Source: an uncultured Clostridia bacterium (GTDB taxonomy: Bacteria; Bacillota; Clostridia; UMGS1810). Taken from it: a stretch of DNA of 64,000 nt. Shown one piece after another: positions 24,782 to 34,398 of this stretch. The position numbers were made by a program, and so were the translations under genes. The notes beneath the pieces were generated by a model. That model did not search any database, was not told the DNA's origin, and worked only from the letters and a program-made list of their open reading frames with translations. The DNA lies in NCBI GenBank assembly GCA_934481345.1, contig CAKSPF010000004.1, forward strand, positions 62,001 through 126,000. Direction: 5' to 3'. Position 1 is the first letter of the stretch, and every line of letters begins with the position of its first letter.

Positions 24782-27700
24782 TTACTTGTAGTCCTCCAAA
24801 TCCTCAAATTTAAGTTTAAGCAGCTTGGATACACCCTTTTCCTGCATCGTTATACCGTACATGATGTCTGCCGCCTCCATTGTTCCGCGTCTGTGCGTTA
24901 CGACAATAAACTGCGTTTTCTCGGAATAATTCTTTACATAGTCCGCAAAACGGTATACATTATTGTCATCGAGCGCCGCCTCAACCTCGTCCAGAATACA
25001 AAACGGAGTCGGACGCACCTCCAAAACCGAAAACAGCAGTGCAATCGCAGACAAAGCCTTTTCTCCTCCCGAAAGAGCCATCATGTTCTGAAGCTTTTTT
25101 CCCGGCGGCTGAACCTCTATTTCTATTCCGCTTTCAAGTACGTTATCGGGTTCGGTAAGAGTAAGCCTGCCCATACCGCCGCCGAACAGCTCATGAAACA
25201 CACTGTTGAATTTATTCTGTATAATTTCAAAATTCTTTTTAAACTGCTCCGTCATAATTTGCTGCATTTCGGTAATTATGTTCTCAAGCTTCTTTTTTGT
25301 TTCGTCAAGGTCATTTTTCTGACCGGAAAGAAAGTCGAATTTTTCTTTTACTTCCTTGTATTCCTCAATGGCGTCCACATTTATATTGCCGAGAGCCTTT
25401 ATCTGAGAACGGAGCGAGGATGCCTGTTTCTGCCCGTCGTTCATGTCAAAATCGGCTTTTTTGTATTCCAGTGCGGTATTGTAAGTAAGCTCGTATTCGT
25501 CCCACAGCCTGTTAATCATGGCTTCGCAGTCCGACTCAAATTTTGCGTTTTTAGCCTCAAGCCTTGCGGTTTCGTGCTGCAAAAGGTATATTGTTTCATT
25601 CTGCTCTTTAAGCGAATTCTGAATATTTTTAAGCTTCTCGGTGTCTTTTTCATATCCGCTCTGAGTTTCAACAACCTTTTCGGCAAGCTCTTTCATAACG
25701 GTGCAATGTTCGTCTATCTGCTTTTCAAAAGCCGATATTTCATTTTGCAGTCTGCCGTTGTGCTCATCTATATTCTTTACGTCATTCTGCTTTGCGGCAA
25801 GTTCCATGTTCAGTGCGTTTTTATTGGCACTGAGCGAATATATGCTTGCCCGCGCCGTTTCCACGTCTTTTTCGGCAGTGCTGCAGTTTATTTTGTCAGC
25901 AAGTGCATTCTTTTGGATATTGTCCTTTTCCTCAGTAAGAATATCGCACTCCGCCTGGACTTTGTCTGCCAAAGCCCTGAATTCTTTTATTTTTTGTTCG
26001 TTTTGTGTTATTTTTAATTTGTATGAGCTTGTCTGCTGTTCAATATCGGAAATATTTTTAACGAGCTTTCCGTTTTCCGTCGTAATGACATTTACGGAGC
26101 GTTCCAGCTCACTTAAAATACGGTTTATATTTTTCTTTTCCGACTCCGTCTTGATTGCTTCATGACTACATTCGGCAAGAGCCGCCTCAAGCTTTTGCTT
26201 TTTGTCAGCCATACCGTTTATGCTCTGTTTAAGCTCTGCTATAAACTCATCATTGTCATCAACTGTTTTTTGCAGAGCGGATACTTCTTTTTCAAGCTTT
26301 TCAATTTCCTTGGAACGGCTCAGAAGGCTCTGATTTTTATTAAAGCTTCCGCCGCTTATTGCTCCGCCGGCATTTATAAGCTGTCCGTCGAGAGTTACTA
26401 TTTTAAATCTGTATTTGTTTCTTTTGGCAATATTTACGGCATTATCTATATTGTCGGCAACAACGACTCTGCCGAGCAGACTTTTGAATATTTCTCCGTA
26501 AACCGAATCGTATTTTATAAGCTCGCTTGCTATGCCGACATAGCCTTTTTCCTTTTCGGGAGGATTTTTAAGAAGCTCTCCCCTTACCGCAGTAAGCGGC
26601 AAAAACGTTGCCCTGCCTCCTTTTGTCGTGCTGAGATGGGTAATACATGCCTTGGCGCAGTTTTCGTCCTCAACCACAATATTCTGAACCATATTTCCGA
26701 GTGCAATTTCCACAGCCGTCACATATTTATCGTCAATTTCAATAAGCTTTGCAACAAGTCCGTGAACACCCTTTATGTTTGCCGAAAGAACATTTTTAAC
26801 ACCCTTTGAATATCCGTCAAGACCTTTTTCCAAATCCTTCAAAAGCCTCATGCGTGAGGTCTTGTCATTTAAAGAAGCAACCTTTCCGTTCTGGATTTCT
26901 TTTGCGTCCGCAAGCTCTTTGGAAATCTTAAAATACTCGTCTTTGAGCTTTAACATCTCATCGGTATGTTCTTTTTTTCTGTTTTCATTTTCTTCTATAC
27001 GCTTTTCTATAAGCTTAAGATTTTCAAGATTTTTTTCCTGTGCCTCTTTTTTTGCTTTAAGTTCATCTCCGAGAGCGGCTTTCCGGTCGTCAAAATTCTT
27101 AATTAACTCGTTAAAACCCGAAAGCTTCGCTTTTATTACGGAAATCTCCTCAAGCTGTGAAACAATGCTGTTTTTATGATTTTCAATCTCGGCATTTTTT
27201 TCTGCTATTTGATTTTCAAGCTTTTGAGTGTCGCCGTCATAAACCGCAATTTTATCTTTAAGCGAAGCCGCTTCCTCTTCCTTCTGCTGTATCTTCTTTT
27301 CACTTGCGGCTATGCTCCTGTCGCAGATTTCGATTTTTTCCTCCAGAACTTTCGCGTCAGACTGCCATCTCAAAGCGTTGTCGGAATTGTTTTTTATATC
27401 GTTTCTGAGAATTTCTATTTTTCCCTTTATGGTTTCATTCTCTTTTTCGAGGGCAAATGACTGTTCCTTTAATTTGTTTATCTCCGCATTAACCTCGCTG
27501 AGCAAATCGGTTTTGGCGCTTATCTGCTCGCTTATTATATCCAGGCGCATTTTCTCGTCATTAAGCTGTTTAAATGCGTCGTTGAATTTCTTTTGACCTT
27601 CCTTCAGATTATCCCTTTGCTTGTCTATATTCCGTATGGCAATATTTATATCAAGTCCTTTGAGGACTTCTCGTAAATCAAGAAATTTTCTTGCCTTTTC

Positions 27701-28327
27701 CGACTGAATTCTCAAAGGCTCCACTCTTTCCTCCAAAGAAACAAGTATATCCTTTATTCTTACAAGGTTTTCATCAGTCTGCAAGAGTTTTTTCTCGGAC
27801 TCGTTTTTTCTGTATTTGTATTTTGTTATACCGGACGCTTCCTCAAAGATATGCCGTCTTTCCTCCGCACGCGACGAAAGTATCTGGTCTATTTTGCCCT
27901 GTCCGATTACCGAATATCCCTCACGGCCGAGACCGGTGTCCATAAACATTTCATGAACGTCTTTAAGCCTGCACGGGTTGTTGTTTATGTAATAGTCGCT
28001 TTCTCCGCTTCTGGCAACCCTCCGCGTAACGGTGAGCTCCTTGCTGTCTGTATTAAACACTCCGTCTGCGTTGTCCAGCGTTATGGAAACCTGCGCGAAG
28101 CCGAGAGGGCTTCTTTTTTGAGTACCGGCAAATATTACATCCTCCATCTTGCTTCCGCGAAGACTTTTAGCACTCTGTTCGCCCAGTACCCAGCGAATCG
28201 CATCCGAAACATTGCTTTTTCCGCTGCCGTTAGGTCCTACAATTGCGGTTATTCCCTGTCCGAATTCCAAATCTATTTTATCTGCAAAGGATTTAAACCC
28301 CTGCATTTTAATGGTTTTTAAATACAC
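24782..28327 (-). CDS. smc: Chromosome partition ATPase SMC
   Basis: 1181 residues. N-terminal Walker A in GPNGSGKSNVSDAIRWVLG, about 330 residues of coiled coil, a hinge (around residues 510-650 with GVHGLVAKLI and GGAISGG), a second coiled coil, and the C-terminal ABC signature ALSGGEKALSAIALLF with Walker B CILDEVEAALDD. It compacts and segregates the chromosome with ScpA/ScpB. The start is a GTG at 28327 with GAGG five bases upstream. The smc-ftsY order is widely conserved in Firmicutes. Confidence 0.97.
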   Translation of the reverse strand: MYLKTIKMQGFKSFADKIDLEFGQGITAIVGPNGSGKSNVSDAIRWVLGEQSAKSLRGSKMEDVIFAGTQKRSPLGFAQVSITLDNADGVFNTDSKELTVTRRVARSGESDYYINNNPCRLKDVHEMFMDTGLGREGYSVIGQGKIDQILSSRAEERRHIFEEASGITKYKYRKNESEKKLLQTDENLVRIKDILVSLEERVEPLRIQSEKARKFLDLREVLKGLDINIAIRNIDKQRDNLKEGQKKFNDAFKQLNDEKMRLDIISEQISAKTDLLSEVNAEINKLKEQSFALEKENETIKGKIEILRNDIKNNSDNALRWQSDAKVLEEKIEICDRSIAASEKKIQQKEEEAASLKDKIAVYDGDTQKLENQIAEKNAEIENHKNSIVSQLEEISVIKAKLSGFNELIKNFDDRKAALGDELKAKKEAQEKNLENLKLIEKRIEENENRKKEHTDEMLKLKDEYFKISKELADAKEIQNGKVASLNDKTSRMRLLKDLEKGLDGYSKGVKNVLSANIKGVHGLVAKLIEIDDKYVTAVEIALGNMVQNIVVEDENCAKACITHLSTTKGGRATFLPLTAVRGELLKNPPEKEKGYVGIASELIKYDSVYGEIFKSLLGRVVVADNIDNAVNIAKRNKYRFKIVTLDGQLINAGGAISGGSFNKNQSLLSRSKEIEKLEKEVSALQKTVDDNDEFIAELKQSINGMADKKQKLEAALAECSHEAIKTESEKKNINRILSELERSVNVITTENGKLVKNISDIEQQTSSYKLKITQNEQKIKEFRALADKVQAECDILTEEKDNIQKNALADKINCSTAEKDVETARASIYSLSANKNALNMELAAKQNDVKNIDEHNGRLQNEISAFEKQIDEHCTVMKELAEKVVETQSGYEKDTEKLKNIQNSLKEQNETIYLLQHETARLEAKNAKFESDCEAMINRLWDEYELTYNTALEYKKADFDMNDGQKQASSLRSQIKALGNINVDAIEEYKEVKEKFDFLSGQKNDLDETKKKLENIITEMQQIMTEQFKKNFEIIQNKFNSVFHELFGGGMGRLTLTEPDNVLESGIEIEVQPPGKKLQNMMALSGGEKALSAIALLFSVLEVRPTPFCILDEVEAALDDNNVYRFADYVKNYSEKTQFIVVTHRRGTMEAADIMYGITMQEKGVSKLLKLKFEDLEDYK

Positions 28328-28372
28328 ACAAACACCTCGTAAATATAGTTTTACAGAATAATATTAACATAA

Positions 28373-29401
28373 TTAAGAGTAAATATCAATATTTTTTCCG
28401 CAAATATTCAAAGTGTTTACATTTATGACATTATTTGCCGCAACATCTATGCCGATACCGTATTTTTGCCTGAAATATAACGTATTGCATTTTTTGTGGC
28501 CGATAACCTCCGAAACCCTTGACGGATTGCAGCCTATCGTAATTTTTGTATGTGCTTTGAAGCCGGGTATGTTTTTCTCAATAACCTTCCTTATTATTCT
28601 TCCCTCCGCAAGCTCTTTTATCGCGGGATGATACGGACCGCTTACTGTGTCTTCATTGATTTCCTCCGTTGTTTGAAGTCCTACTCTTATAATTGATATA
28701 TTTTCTCTTTCAAACATGGGTATTATCACACTAAGCTGCTCCACTGCCTCCTCTGTTGTCAGCGGTTTGTATGCTCCGGCTCTGTACATATTGTAAAGCT
28801 CTGTATCCTTTACGACAAGCGTCGGATATATTCTTACGCAATCCGGTTTCAAGGAAATTATATCCGCAGCCGTTTTTACTGCCTTTTCCGCAGTATCTCC
28901 GACAAGTCCAATCATCATTTGCAGTCCGAGAGAAATACCGCTCTGCTTTATTATCTCCGATGCCGCTTTTACGTCATCAAAGGTGTGTCCCCGTCTGCTG
29001 CACTTTAACACCTGTTCGTCTGTTGACTGCACGCCAAGCTCTATGCATGTACCGCCGTAGGTTTTGAAATTTTCCGTAATTTCTTTGTTTATATAATCCG
29101 GCCGGGTGGAACACCTTATGCCGTCTACCGATCCGCGCTTTACATATTCATACGCAGCCCGGAGAAGCTCTGTCTGTTTTTGCATATCTATACCGGTAAA
29201 GCTTCCGCCGAAAAATGCCGCTTCAACATACCTGCCGTCTGCCGATATGGTTTTTAAATGTCCGTCAATTATTCGTCTTACATCATCGGAAGTTGTTTCC
29301 GCAAGCTGACCGGTTATGTGCCTTTGATTGCAAAAAACGCAGTCATGAGGACAACCCTTATGCGGCACAAAAATCGGTATGTGATAGTTTTTTAATTTCA
29401 C
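28373..29401 (-). CDS. Radical SAM protein of the Elp3-like family
   Basis: 342 residues. Cluster motif GCPHDCVFCNQ gives cysteines at about 17, 21 and 24. It resembles the radical SAM half of Elp3 but lacks the acetyltransferase domain; the family is widespread in Clostridia next to smc or rnc. The likely substrate is RNA (inference). I chose the GTG at 29401 because GGAGG lies eight bases upstream and the protein then begins KLKNYHIPIFVPH; a GTG at 29428 is possible but has no ribosome site. First gene of the unit with smc and ftsY. Confidence 0.82.
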   Translation of the reverse strand: MKLKNYHIPIFVPHKGCPHDCVFCNQRHITGQLAETTSDDVRRIIDGHLKTISADGRYVEAAFFGGSFTGIDMQKQTELLRAAYEYVKRGSVDGIRCSTRPDYINKEITENFKTYGGTCIELGVQSTDEQVLKCSRRGHTFDDVKAASEIIKQSGISLGLQMMIGLVGDTAEKAVKTAADIISLKPDCVRIYPTLVVKDTELYNMYRAGAYKPLTTEEAVEQLSVIIPMFERENISIIRVGLQTTEEINEDTVSGPYHPAIKELAEGRIIRKVIEKNIPGFKAHTKITIGCNPSRVSEVIGHKKCNTLYFRQKYGIGIDVAANNVINVNTLNICGKNIDIYS

Positions 29402-29433
29402 TTGAAATGCCTCCAAAAATTTTTTCACTGATA

Positions 29434-29462
29434 ATTATAACATTTTTATATCTTTGTTTCAA
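29434..29462 (-). promoter_or_regulatory. Promoter of the radical SAM-smc-ftsY unit
   Basis: TTGAAA (29457-29462), 17-bp spacer and TATAAT (29434-29439) on the - strand, about 33 bp upstream of the chosen GTG. Confidence 0.75.
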
Positions 29463-29495
29463 CACCCGCAAAAGCTTATTAAGTTTTTGTTTTTC

Positions 29496-29524
29496 TTGAC
29501 TAAATCCCGACATAATATTATAAT
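29496..29524 (+). promoter_or_regulatory. Promoter of the PAP2-pgeF-ABC unit
   Basis: TTGACT (29496-29501), 17-bp spacer and perfect TATAAT (29519-29524), 33 bp upstream of the PAP2 start. It is divergent from the radical SAM promoter with 33 bp between the two -35 boxes. Confidence 0.82.
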
Positions 29525-29557
29525 ATATGCAGGAACTGATATAAAACGGAGAAAATA

Positions 29558-30091
29558 ATGAATACATTTGAAATAAACATTCTGAATTTTATACACAATT
29601 CATTGAGCTGCCCTGCACTGGACGTTTTGTTTAAAAGTGTTTCGCGTCTCGGCGATAAAGGCTTAATCTGGATATGCATTGCCGTTTTTCTTGTCTTGTT
29701 CAAAAAGACCCGTAAATGCGGTATAACGCTTGCGGCGGCGCTTATTATGTGCCTTTTGTTCGGCAATCTGATATTAAAACCTCTTTTTGCAAGGACAAGA
29801 CCGTTTGATGTTTATACAGCGCTTAATATAATCATTGAAAAACCGACGGACTATTCGTTTCCGTCGGGGCATACACTGGCTTCGTTCGCCTCTGCAACAG
29901 TCATTTTCAGGCACTTTCGCAAATGGGGAACTGCCGCATTGGTTTTGGCTTTTCTTATAGCGTTTTCAAGGCTGTATTTGTGCGTGCACTATCCCACCGA
30001 TGTACTGTGCGGTTTGATTCTCGGAATATTTTTCGGAAATACGGCATGTATATTATATAGAAAATTATTTCTGAAAGGAAGCATGGAATGA
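29558..30091 (+). CDS. PAP2-family membrane phosphatase
   Basis: 177 residues with about five helices. The three acid-phosphatase motifs are present: KPLFARTRP, PSGHTLASF and SRLYLCVHYPTDV. Members dephosphorylate lipid pyrophosphates such as undecaprenyl pyrophosphate, recycling the wall carrier lipid; the exact substrate is not shown by sequence. CGGAG precedes the ATG. The stop overlaps the pgeF start by four bases. Confidence 0.88.
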   Translation: MNTFEINILNFIHNSLSCPALDVLFKSVSRLGDKGLIWICIAVFLVLFKKTRKCGITLAAALIMCLLFGNLILKPLFARTRPFDVYTALNIIIEKPTDYSFPSGHTLASFASATVIFRHFRKWGTAALVLAFLIAFSRLYLCVHYPTDVLCGLILGIFFGNTACILYRKLFLKGSME

Positions 30092-30906
30092 AATCTGAAA
30101 TATTTAATATATACGATAAAAACGGCGTTGTTTATATGAAATATAAGATATTTGAAAAGCTTGACTTTATAAACCACGCTGTTTCGACGCGGCACGGCGG
30201 AGTATCTGTAAAGCCTGCACTGAAAAGCCTTAATCTCAGTTTCAAAACCGATGACGAAAAGGAAAATGTTACAGAAAACTATCGACGTTTCTGCGAAGCT
30301 GCCGGTTTTGATGTAAACAGCCTCGTTTTTGCAAAGCAGACTCACAGCGATAATGTCCGTTTTGCAGATTATGACGATTGCGGAAAAGGTATTTTCAAAG
30401 AACGCGACTACACCGATGTGGACGCACATATCACAAACCTTGCCGGTATCCCTCTTGTCATACACACTGCGGATTGCGTTCCCGTAGCATATGCAGATCC
30501 CGTGAACCGCGCAATAGGCAATGCCCACTGCGGCTGGCGCGGAACATATAAAGAACTGGCTCTTAAAACACTGAAGCAAATGCAAAAAAACTTCGGAACA
30601 GAACCAAAAGACGTAATTGCAGCTATAGGCCCCTGCATATGCGCTTCATGCTATGAAGTTTCCGAAGATTTATATAATGATTTCAAAGCCAAATTCGGAT
30701 TTGAACAATATATTATGCAAAAATGCGGCAAATACTTTCTTGACCTGGCGCAGATAAACAGGCAGATACTTTTAAATGCCGGACTCAAGCCGGAAAATAT
30801 CGTTGTTTCCGACATATGCACCTGCTGCAATAAAAACGACCTGTTTTCCCACAGGGGTCTCGGTCCCGGCCGCGGACTTCTTTCGTCAATAATATCACTT
30901 AACTAA
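30088..30906 (+). CDS. pgeF: Peptidoglycan editing factor PgeF (YfiH/laccase-domain family)
   Basis: 272 residues. Zinc/active-site residues lie in KQTHSDNV, HTADCVPV, NAHCGWRGT and the CICASCYEV and CTCCNKNDLFSHRG segments. PgeF removes wrongly incorporated L-Ser from peptidoglycan precursors; some relatives were annotated as polyphenol oxidases or act on purine nucleosides. It overlaps the PAP2 gene by four bases, so both may serve the cell wall. Confidence 0.9.
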   Translation: MKSEIFNIYDKNGVVYMKYKIFEKLDFINHAVSTRHGGVSVKPALKSLNLSFKTDDEKENVTENYRRFCEAAGFDVNSLVFAKQTHSDNVRFADYDDCGKGIFKERDYTDVDAHITNLAGIPLVIHTADCVPVAYADPVNRAIGNAHCGWRGTYKELALKTLKQMQKNFGTEPKDVIAAIGPCICASCYEVSEDLYNDFKAKFGFEQYIMQKCGKYFLDLAQINRQILLNAGLKPENIVVSDICTCCNKNDLFSHRGLGPGRGLLSSIISLN

Positions 30907-30916
30907 AGAGGCAATT

Positions 30917-32689
30917 ATGAAAAAAACAAAAAACAAAACCAAAGAAAAAAACACCTCGGCAAGCTGTTTCAAAGCATTTCTGCCATATTACAAGCCGTAT
31001 ATAGGACTTATTGCACTTGACCTTTTGTGTGCAGCATTTTCTACAGTGTGCGAACTTGTGTTTCCGATGATAGTGCGGTATATCACAAACCAGGCACTAA
31101 ACGGCGCTGCGGCGCTTTTGCTTCCTGCCGTTCTGAAGCTCGGCGGACTTTATCTGTTTTTAAGAATTGCGGATACAGCTGCAAACTACTTCATGGCATA
31201 CATCGGGCATATAACGGGAACAATGCTTGAAACAGATATGCGGCGCGATATATTCAACCATCTGACGGAGCTGTCTTTTAACTATTTTGACAATACGAAA
31301 ATCGGTCAGATAATGTCAAGAGTAACAAACGATTTGTTTGACATAACCGAGTTTTCACATCATTTTCCCGAAGAAGTTTTCATAGCAGCAATCAAAATAA
31401 TCGGCTCGTTTATCATACTTGCCGGAATAAATGTACCGCTTACACTGATTTTATTTTTTATTTTACCGCTTATGCTTATTTCCATCAAGCTGTTCCGCGG
31501 CAAAATGAAAGCGGCATTTGCCAAACAGCGTGAACAAATCGGCGAGCTTAACGCAGCGCTTGAAGACAGCCTTTTGGGTATACGCGTGGTAAAAAGCTTT
31601 GCAAACGAAGAGCTTGAAAAAGAGAAATTTGAAAAAGGAAATCAGACCTTTTATGAATGTAAAAAGAAATCGTATTTTTATATGGCTCTCTTTCAGGCAA
31701 GCACAAGATTTTTTGACGGCATAATGTACGTTGCCGTTATAATCATAGGTTCCCTTTTTATGATAAACGGCAGAATTAATGCGGCAGATTTGATTGCATA
31801 TCTTCTGTATATTCAGACACTTATCACATCTATCAGAAAGATTGTTGAATTTACCGAGCAGTTCCAAAAGGGTATTACCGGTGTTGAACGCTTCAGCCAT
31901 ATAATGACTCAGAAGGCAGACATCACCGACTCGCCGGATGCCGAAGAATTAAAAGACGTCAAAGGAAACATCGAGTTTCGAAACGTTGCTTTCCGTTATT
32001 CCGATGATGCCGAAAACGTCCTTTCCGATATTAACATTACAGTAAACAAAGGCGAAAACATTGCCATAGTAGGCCCCTCCGGCAGCGGAAAAACAACGCT
32101 GTGCAATCTCCTGCCGAGATTTTACGATATAAACGGCGGCGATATTTTCATTGACGGAATAAATATAAAAGACGTAACTCTGAAATCCCTGAGAAACAAT
32201 ATCGGTATCGTCCAGCAGGAGGTATATCTTTTTTCGGGCACAGTAAGAGAAAATATAACCTATGCAAAAAGCGATGCAACCGATGAAGAAATAATTGAGG
32301 CTGCAAAGCTTGCCGGAGCACATGAGTTTATATCGGCTCTGCCGGACGGATATGATACCTATATAGGCGAAAGAGGTCTCAAGCTGTCCGGAGGTCAGAA
32401 GCAGCGGCTTTCCATCGCCCGCCTGTTTATAAAAAATCCTCCGATACTTATACTTGACGAAGCGACCTCGGCTCTTGACAACGAGAGCGAGCTTATTGTG
32501 CAAAACTCTCTTGAAAAACTTGCAAAAAACAGGACAACCTTTACAATAGCTCACAGACTCACCACAATCAAAAATGCAACTCGCATAATTGTTCTCACCG
32601 AAAAAGGAATTGAGGAAACGGGAACACACAGCGAGCTCATTAATAAAAACGGCAAATATGCCCAACTATACAAGCTTTACAGCAGATGA
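30917..32689 (+). CDS. ABC exporter, half-transporter with fused ATPase
   Basis: 590 residues: six predicted helices (about residues 25-310) followed by an ATPase with Walker A GPSGSGKTT, signature LSGGQKQR and Walker B ILILDEATSALD. Such half-transporters work as homodimers and export lipids, peptides or drugs. The substrate cannot be told. Ten bases separate it from pgeF, and a small metal-binding protein gene follows 13 bases later. Confidence 0.9.
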   Translation: MKKTKNKTKEKNTSASCFKAFLPYYKPYIGLIALDLLCAAFSTVCELVFPMIVRYITNQALNGAAALLLPAVLKLGGLYLFLRIADTAANYFMAYIGHITGTMLETDMRRDIFNHLTELSFNYFDNTKIGQIMSRVTNDLFDITEFSHHFPEEVFIAAIKIIGSFIILAGINVPLTLILFFILPLMLISIKLFRGKMKAAFAKQREQIGELNAALEDSLLGIRVVKSFANEELEKEKFEKGNQTFYECKKKSYFYMALFQASTRFFDGIMYVAVIIIGSLFMINGRINAADLIAYLLYIQTLITSIRKIVEFTEQFQKGITGVERFSHIMTQKADITDSPDAEELKDVKGNIEFRNVAFRYSDDAENVLSDINITVNKGENIAIVGPSGSGKTTLCNLLPRFYDINGGDIFIDGINIKDVTLKSLRNNIGIVQQEVYLFSGTVRENITYAKSDATDEEIIEAAKLAGAHEFISALPDGYDTYIGERGLKLSGGQKQRLSIARLFIKNPPILILDEATSALDNESELIVQNSLEKLAKNRTTFTIAHRLTTIKNATRIIVLTEKGIEETGTHSELINKNGKYAQLYKLYSR

Positions 32690-32702
32690 AAGGAGAAAGA
32701 AT

Positions 32703-33053
32703 ATGCCGCGCTATATTGAAATACCTATTTTAATTGTATTAATAATCATTACAGGCTATTTCTACATCAAGGAAAGGAAAAAGTCTTTCAACGCAGCAAA
32801 AAAACTTGATGAAGAAATAAAAAAACAAAAAGAACAGCAGGAGGTGTCAAAAGTGTTTTTAACAGTAAAAATTGAAGGTATGATGTGTGAAAAATGCGCC
32901 GCACGGGTAACAGACGCACTCAGCAAATACGGAAATGTCACGGTAAACTTAGCGGACAAAAACGCAGTTATAGAAAGCGAAACCCTTCCCGACACCGAAG
33001 AAATAAAAGACGTTGTAAACGGTCTGGGTTATGAATTTAAAGGAATTGAGTAA
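32703..33053 (+). CDS. Membrane-anchored heavy-metal-associated (HMA) domain protein
   Basis: 116 residues: one N-terminal membrane helix (about 6-22), a charged stretch (23-48), then an HMA domain with the metal-binding GMMCEKCAARV (C62, C65). Free HMA domains bind Cu(I) or similar metals; here the domain is tethered on the cytoplasmic side. The ATG at 32703 was chosen for its AAAGGAG site; a longer open frame starting in the ABC gene lacks one. Last gene before a bidirectional terminator. Confidence 0.83.
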   Translation: MPRYIEIPILIVLIIITGYFYIKERKKSFNAAKKLDEEIKKQKEQQEVSKVFLTVKIEGMMCEKCAARVTDALSKYGNVTVNLADKNAVIESETLPDTEEIKDVVNGLGYEFKGIE

Positions 33054-33058
33054 TTTAA

Positions 33059-33097
33059 AAGCATGGAACAATAATAAGTATGTTCCATGCTTTTTTA
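33059..33097. terminator. Bidirectional terminator between the HMA gene and clpX
   Basis: A perfect 12-bp stem, AAGCATGGAACA (33059-33070) with TGTTCCATGCTT (33081-33092), followed by TTTTATTTT on the + strand. It serves the convergent clpX transcript as well. Confidence 0.88.
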
Positions 33098-33108
33098 TTT
33101 TCTTTAAA

Positions 33109-34377
33109 TTATGAACCTGTTTTTTCACTCAAATGTGCACGTCCCTTTAACACAAGCTTTGGCTTTGTGTTTTTGGTAACGCATTCCTTTGTTATTACAC
33201 ATTTTTTCAAATTATTTTCCGACGGAGCATTATACATTATGTCACTCATGATTTCTTCCATAATAGTCCTCAGACCTCTTGCACCCGTCTTTCGCTCAAT
33301 CGCCTTATCTGCTATGGCTTCCAACGCAGCGTCGTCAAATTCGAGCGTTACATTATCCATATCAAGCAGCTTTACATACTGCTTAACAAGTGCATTTTTC
33401 GGTTCTGTGAGTATTCTCACCATAGCGTCTCTGTCAAGATTTTCCAAAGCTACCGTAACAGAAAGCCTGCCCACAAATTCCGGTATAAGACCGAACTTCA
33501 GCAAATCCTGCGGCTGCAAAAGCTTAAACAGCTCACCTGTACTTTTGCTGTTTTGTGATCTGACCTCAGCGCCAAAACCAAGCGCCTTTTTACCAATTCT
33601 GCGCTCAATTATTTTTTCCAGTCCGTCAAAAGCACCTCCGCATATAAACAGGATATTTGTCGTGTCTATCTGTATAAATTCCTGATGCGGATGTTTCCTT
33701 CCGCCCTGCGGAGGAACGGAAGCTACAGTACCTTCAAGTATTTTCAAAAGTGCCTGCTGTACACCTTCACCGCTTACATCACGGGTAATGGAAGGATTCT
33801 CCGACTTTCTGGCAATTTTATCAATCTCATCAATATATATTATACCCTTTTGAGCACGCTCGATATTGTAGTCTGCCGCCTGGATAAGCTTTAAAAGTAT
33901 GTTTTCCACATCTTCGCCGACATATCCGGCCTCGGTAAGCGATGTGGCGTCTGCAATGGCAAACGGAACATCAATTATTTTGGCAAGCGTCTGTGCAAGC
34001 AGAGTTTTACCGGAACCTGTCGGACCCACCATGAGAATATTGCTCTTATTAAGCTCCACATCGTCATTGTCGTTAATATGATTAATTCTCTTGTAATGGT
34101 TGTAAACCGCCACGGCAAGTCCTTTTTTCGGTCCTTCCTGACCTATTACATACATATCGAGAATATTTTTAATATCGGCAGGCTTCGGAAGATTTTCAAT
34201 ACCTTCAAATTCGCCTTCCTCAAAATTGTCTATTTCATTGTCAAGTATATCATTGCACACATCAATACATTCGTTGCATATATATACACTGCCGTTCGGA
34301 CCTGCAATCAGCCTTGCGACCAAATCCTGAGTTTTGCCGCAAAACGAGCAGGCAATGCTGTTATGTTTTTCACTCAT
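33109..34377 (-). CDS. clpX: ATP-dependent Clp protease ATPase subunit ClpX
   Basis: 422 residues. N-terminal zinc-binding domain (CSFCGKTQ, CNECIDVC), AAA+ Walker A GPTGSGKT, Walker B IIYIDEIDKIA, and the pore and IGF-type loops. It unfolds substrates for ClpP. It lies 21 bp after clpP in the conserved order tig-clpP-clpX. Confidence 0.97.
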   Translation of the reverse strand: MSEKHNSIACSFCGKTQDLVARLIAGPNGSVYICNECIDVCNDILDNEIDNFEEGEFEGIENLPKPADIKNILDMYVIGQEGPKKGLAVAVYNHYKRINHINDNDDVELNKSNILMVGPTGSGKTLLAQTLAKIIDVPFAIADATSLTEAGYVGEDVENILLKLIQAADYNIERAQKGIIYIDEIDKIARKSENPSITRDVSGEGVQQALLKILEGTVASVPPQGGRKHPHQEFIQIDTTNILFICGGAFDGLEKIIERRIGKKALGFGAEVRSQNSKSTGELFKLLQPQDLLKFGLIPEFVGRLSVTVALENLDRDAMVRILTEPKNALVKQYVKLLDMDNVTLEFDDAALEAIADKAIERKTGARGLRTIMEEIMSDIMYNAPSENNLKKCVITKECVTKNTKPKLVLKGRAHLSEKTGS

Positions 34378-34398
34378 TAAACGCTACACCTCGGAGAA

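Noticed and set aside
24056..26017. A 653-codon open frame on the + strand
   Set aside because: It is antisense to ftsY and smc, which have full-length conserved motifs. The translation is rich in Phe, Leu, Ser and Cys with no recognisable domain and no ribosome site, as expected for a shadow frame.
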